Shown piece after piece: positions 58,905 through 64,000 of a DNA stretch of 64,000 nt. Position 1 is the stretch's first letter; each line of letters begins with the position of its first letter. Source of the DNA: Berberis thunbergii (lineage: Eukaryota; Streptophyta; Magnoliopsida; Ranunculales; Berberidaceae); the NCBI GenBank assembly GCA_003290165.1, contig QNQO01001171.1:124001-188000 (forward strand). The letters run 5' to 3'. The notes beneath the pieces were generated by a model. That model saw only the letters and a list, made by a program, of their open reading frames with translations. It searched no databases and was not told where the DNA came from. The position numbers and the translations under genes were made by a program.

Positions 58905-61430
58905 GCAGATGCACCGAGGAATGTTTTCTGAACTGGCATTTATCTGCAAGAAATATATGAAGAGTGCAACAACAAGCACAGCTCCAAAAATAAGAAAAAA
59001 AAGCCCCCTGAAACTCTTGAAATACAGCTGGTACTCTGGCTCATTGCTTTCTGAAGTGCAAGCAACTTTTGTCAACTACTTTAATGGTTCTTCTGAAGAT
59101 TCCCATTTTCTGGTAGTGTTAGAATTGCAATTGATAGGTCATGAGCCTAGGAAGCACCTAAAAGGAATCAGAGGATCAAATCAAATTGTTGAAAAGTATG
59201 CTCAAGTAGTCAATCTTATCTACAAAGTGGACAATTATTTGTATCTTGAAGCTGGAGAAACTGTTTTTGTTTCTAAATATTACACTGCACACTACAAAAA
59301 ATTCTAAAAATCAATACACTCAAATCTAAGTTAATAGTTCACCAATTTAGCTAAGGATACTACTCAGAAAACCATGCTTCTACAGTTTGCAATGAACATT
59401 ACCAATTTGAACCCACCATAAACAGAAGCTGTTTTCTTGGAGGACCTTGAATACATTATTCAACCTATGCTTGAGGATCCACAGTTCCACACGACTGCTC
59501 CAACAAACAAGAAAGGATAAAAACGCAACACTAATATGCCACATTTCTCAATGTAAATGGTTAGAGGAAAGACCAGATACCGGAGTTCAAATTCTTCTTA
59601 AATGAGACTACTATAACAAGTCCAGATTCAAGATATGGTATAGCAACAAAGTATATCATATTTCAGATGCTCACATTTTGCGATGGCATTCACAAGTTCG
59701 GTGTACCTCGGTTTCTCTCGAATGTTTCGATAGGGAATGAATTTGAATGGAAGGATGATAGGAACTGACCTTTTTCTTGATTCTTGTTTGCAGAATTAGG
59801 AGCTTGGATGCAATTTCAACAGGTCGAGATCAGCAATTTGCTCCAGAGATCATACACTGTCAGTTGTTGATTCACAATGGCAGACAATGGATTGATATTG
59901 GAACAGCCAATTTAGAAGTAACAGATATGGAAGACAGAGGATTGAAGCAATTGAGAAGAAGATATTGTATTAGAAAGATAGAAGTAAGATATCAAACAAT
60001 GTACATAGCAACTTAGAGAGTGCCAATCTCCTTGGAGAGCTATTCGAGAAGCTCCCAAACTCCTAGACAGCTAATGCTATCTGTACAATGAGAATTACAA
60101 TTGAATGAAATAAAATGTTCCCTTCTATCTTATTGGTATTTATATACTGCTGTCTTCCCAACCTACTTTATTTACAATGCTGTCTTCCCAACCTACTTTA
60201 TTTACAATGCTGTTTCCCCATTCTATTTACTTTCTTATTTCTAAAAGCAACCATAGCACCTGGTGCTCCTCTTTGTATTTCCCAGCATTTCTTAGTAGCA
60301 GCAATAACAGCCCTCTATTCTGCATAGCACTTCTGAATACAACTTCAGTATAGCATTTCTGAATCTAACTTCAGCACTTCCAGCATTTTGCATTATAGCA
60401 CTTCTGAATACTACTTCAGTATAGCATTTCTGAATCTAACTTCAGCACTTCCAGCACTTTGCATACTTCTGAATTCACACTCTGCCAACCATATTTCAGC
60501 ATCTTCCACACTTCTTAGTATAGCATTTCCTGCCAATATCAGCATTTGTATTAATTGCTTTGCACATGTAGTGTAAGTAAATCGAATGGGAGGCCTATCA
60601 AAGGACAACCCAAGACTCTAGTAGTGGGGGAGCGCCAACTTATAAGAAATTTGACAATGCCTTGATACCCCAATGCTGCAATCCATTGCGTCCATAATCA
60701 TTATCCACGAATATTGCAATCACTTCCTTCCATCCATAATAATTAACCATCCCAATCACTGCAGTCATCAGGTTGTCCTACCGAGGGGAAACTGAAGAGA
60801 AGAAAGGCGGGAGTCAGTTGCTGAAAAAGGTAATAGATGTTCACTTGCAACATGAGATATTATATGGGAAGTACAGATGTTTGTAGACCAAATCAGGCAA
60901 CAATATCCGTCTCCATGAACTGTAAAGCTGCAGGTAAACAGACTGTTAAACAGATAAATTAAAATGAATGGTGGGCAGCTTCAAACGAGTAACTTATTTT
61001 GATACCGTGCACTATAAGACATAAAAAAATTAAAAAAAATTAAAACTCCATGAACTCAATGATCCGCACAAAATCCCCCTTGTTTTGAAACACACTGGAA
61101 CAGAAAAGTTAAACACAAAAATAATGTAACTCCTTTGGATATATCAGTCATCCAGACTCTCTTCTACTAGAAGAGTTATTCGACAAACAACATTCTTGAG
61201 CTTGATACTAATTATATATATATCACCAATTAAATAAATAAGGAAAGAATATATGAATTGGTACCTTTAGCAATGCCAGTATAGAGTCAAACATGTGTAT
61301 AGCCAATTTAATTCCACCGAGAACACTTTAGTTGGAGTTTACATCTGCAACTGCTGCATCCATAGCTATCTTTGCCACTTCCAAAAGTAGAGTTGAAAGA
61401 GAAAGTGCCCCACATATTCAGAGGAGAAGG
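58905..61430 (-). pseudogene. GLR-B: GLR3-like receptor relic
   Basis: Scattered pieces in gene order on the minus strand: exon 1 at about 61330-61430 (GTFSFNSTFGS, shifted), ATD at about 60640-60935 (GMVNYYGWKE-type block, METD-like before it), S1/M1 pieces at about 59570-59760 (PFKFIPYRN..., PRYTELVNAI; then YLESGLVIVVSFKK) and the M4 exon at about 58910-59130 (ALFIYFLQI). Every block is frameshifted and most of the ATD, S1, M2 and M3 are gone. An unrelated insertion occupies about 59770-60640. Confidence 0.75.
59770..60640. other. Unclassified insertion with short tandem repeats inside GLR-B
   Basis: Non-GLR sequence between GLR-B blocks. It includes a 30-bp duplicated block (TGCTGTCTTCCCAACCTAC..., 60161 and 60179) and two copies of a roughly 70-bp block (AGCACTTCTGAATAC.ACTTCAGTATAGC..., about 60325 and 60398). 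A short plus-strand frame at 59777-60016 has no recognised domain. It may be part of an LTR, but no ends or TSD were found. Confidence 0.45.
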
Positions 61431-61963
61431 TCTTGGTCTTGATGACGAGTTAACAACATTTCTACCAACAGCATTTGATTATAAGAACAGAAGAAGAAGC
61501 CAAACCACTTTCATGATGGCTTTCAATGACAGCATACTCACTTCCCATCTAGAGATCTTCCTCTCTTCTCCAATTGAAGGAGACTAAACAATATTCTAAT
61601 AAATCGAAACTTCATGCAAACAACTTGTTCTAGATGCATCGGAGGATTCATGTAAGGTACAATAATTCTATCCCTTAAATATCTTAAAAAAATATATATA
61701 TAATCCCCAACGTGGAGATTATTTTTTTGTACCTACATTTGCAAGATAAAGAAGTCACTATTGCCATTGAAGAAGAATGTGAACTCGAACTTGATTGATA
61801 CCACCACGCAGACACAATAATAATAAGTTTGGCAAGCTCGAAGATTTTTTCCCAAGCAGAATATACAATGGATCCATTAATATGAAATGTCATTACAACA
61901 ACCTTTACGTATATATGAGCTTAATTAAAATCATATCAGTAGTCAGATTTCACCATACTGAGG
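61431..61963. other. Spacer between GLR-B and GLR-A
   Basis: AT-rich with no gene seen. It contains the GLR-A 3' flank on the minus strand. Short frames here lack support. Confidence 0.5.

Positions 61964-64000
<2,037 letters not shown>

Noticed and set aside
59777..60016. 79-codon plus-strand ORF in GLR-B region
   Set aside because: No domain recognised; lies in an unclassified repeat-bearing insertion without start or splice support.

Overview
The window is nuclear DNA of a flowering plant, almost certainly a eudicot. It has short AT-rich introns with GT-AG borders, plant glutamate-receptor-like (GLR) genes, and plant families of Ty3/gypsy, copia, TRIM, CACTA, MULE, Helitron and LINE elements. 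I cannot name the species. No rRNA, tRNA, CRISPR or bacterial feature was seen.

The host backbone is a tandem cluster of five GLR copies, all on the minus strand. Their motifs are those of clade III (GLR3-like). From right to left: GLR-A (61964 to beyond 64000) is the only copy whose visible part is intact. GLR-B (58905-61430) is a shredded relic. GLR-C (42257-57815) is a frameshifted pseudogene split by nested gypsy elements. GLR-D (26767-40373) is a pseudogene split by a copia element. GLR-E (5739-25961) is a pseudogene whose ligand-binding exon is cut up by a MULE, a large solo-LTR-like element and a gypsy element, with a Helitron in the next intron. D and E share an old RTE-type LINE fragment at the same exon position, so they descend from one duplicated, already broken copy.

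Layout of insertions: 1-5738 is the 3' part of a Helitron. It holds the C-terminal half of a PIF1-like helicase, an 18-copy array of a 204-bp unit and a canonical 3' end. 5816-11673 is a MULE with a broken FAR1-type transposase gene and two antisense ORFs. 11764-15898 is a 4.1-kb solo-LTR-like element containing a complete TRIM (12241-12868). 15962-24607 is a minus-strand gypsy element containing a LINE-derived, ORF1-only insertion (20809-23688). 27517-38868 is a decayed copia element containing a CACTA element (29197-34746). 45621-56628 is a chromodomain gypsy element whose 3' LTR contains a second gypsy element (50594-56194) of the same family as the one at 15962. Most borders are supported by target-site duplications (TSDs) readable in the sequence.

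The strongest unusual systems are two. First, the CACTA element carries intron-containing fragments of four unrelated host genes in one orientation: kinesin-5, a PEX4/UBC21-like ubiquitin-conjugating enzyme, ascorbate peroxidase and the nucleolar protein NOC3. Second, the Helitron's 3'-terminal sequence has become a 204-bp satellite with a trimeric (612-bp) higher-order pattern, and each unit keeps a copy of the terminal hairpin region.
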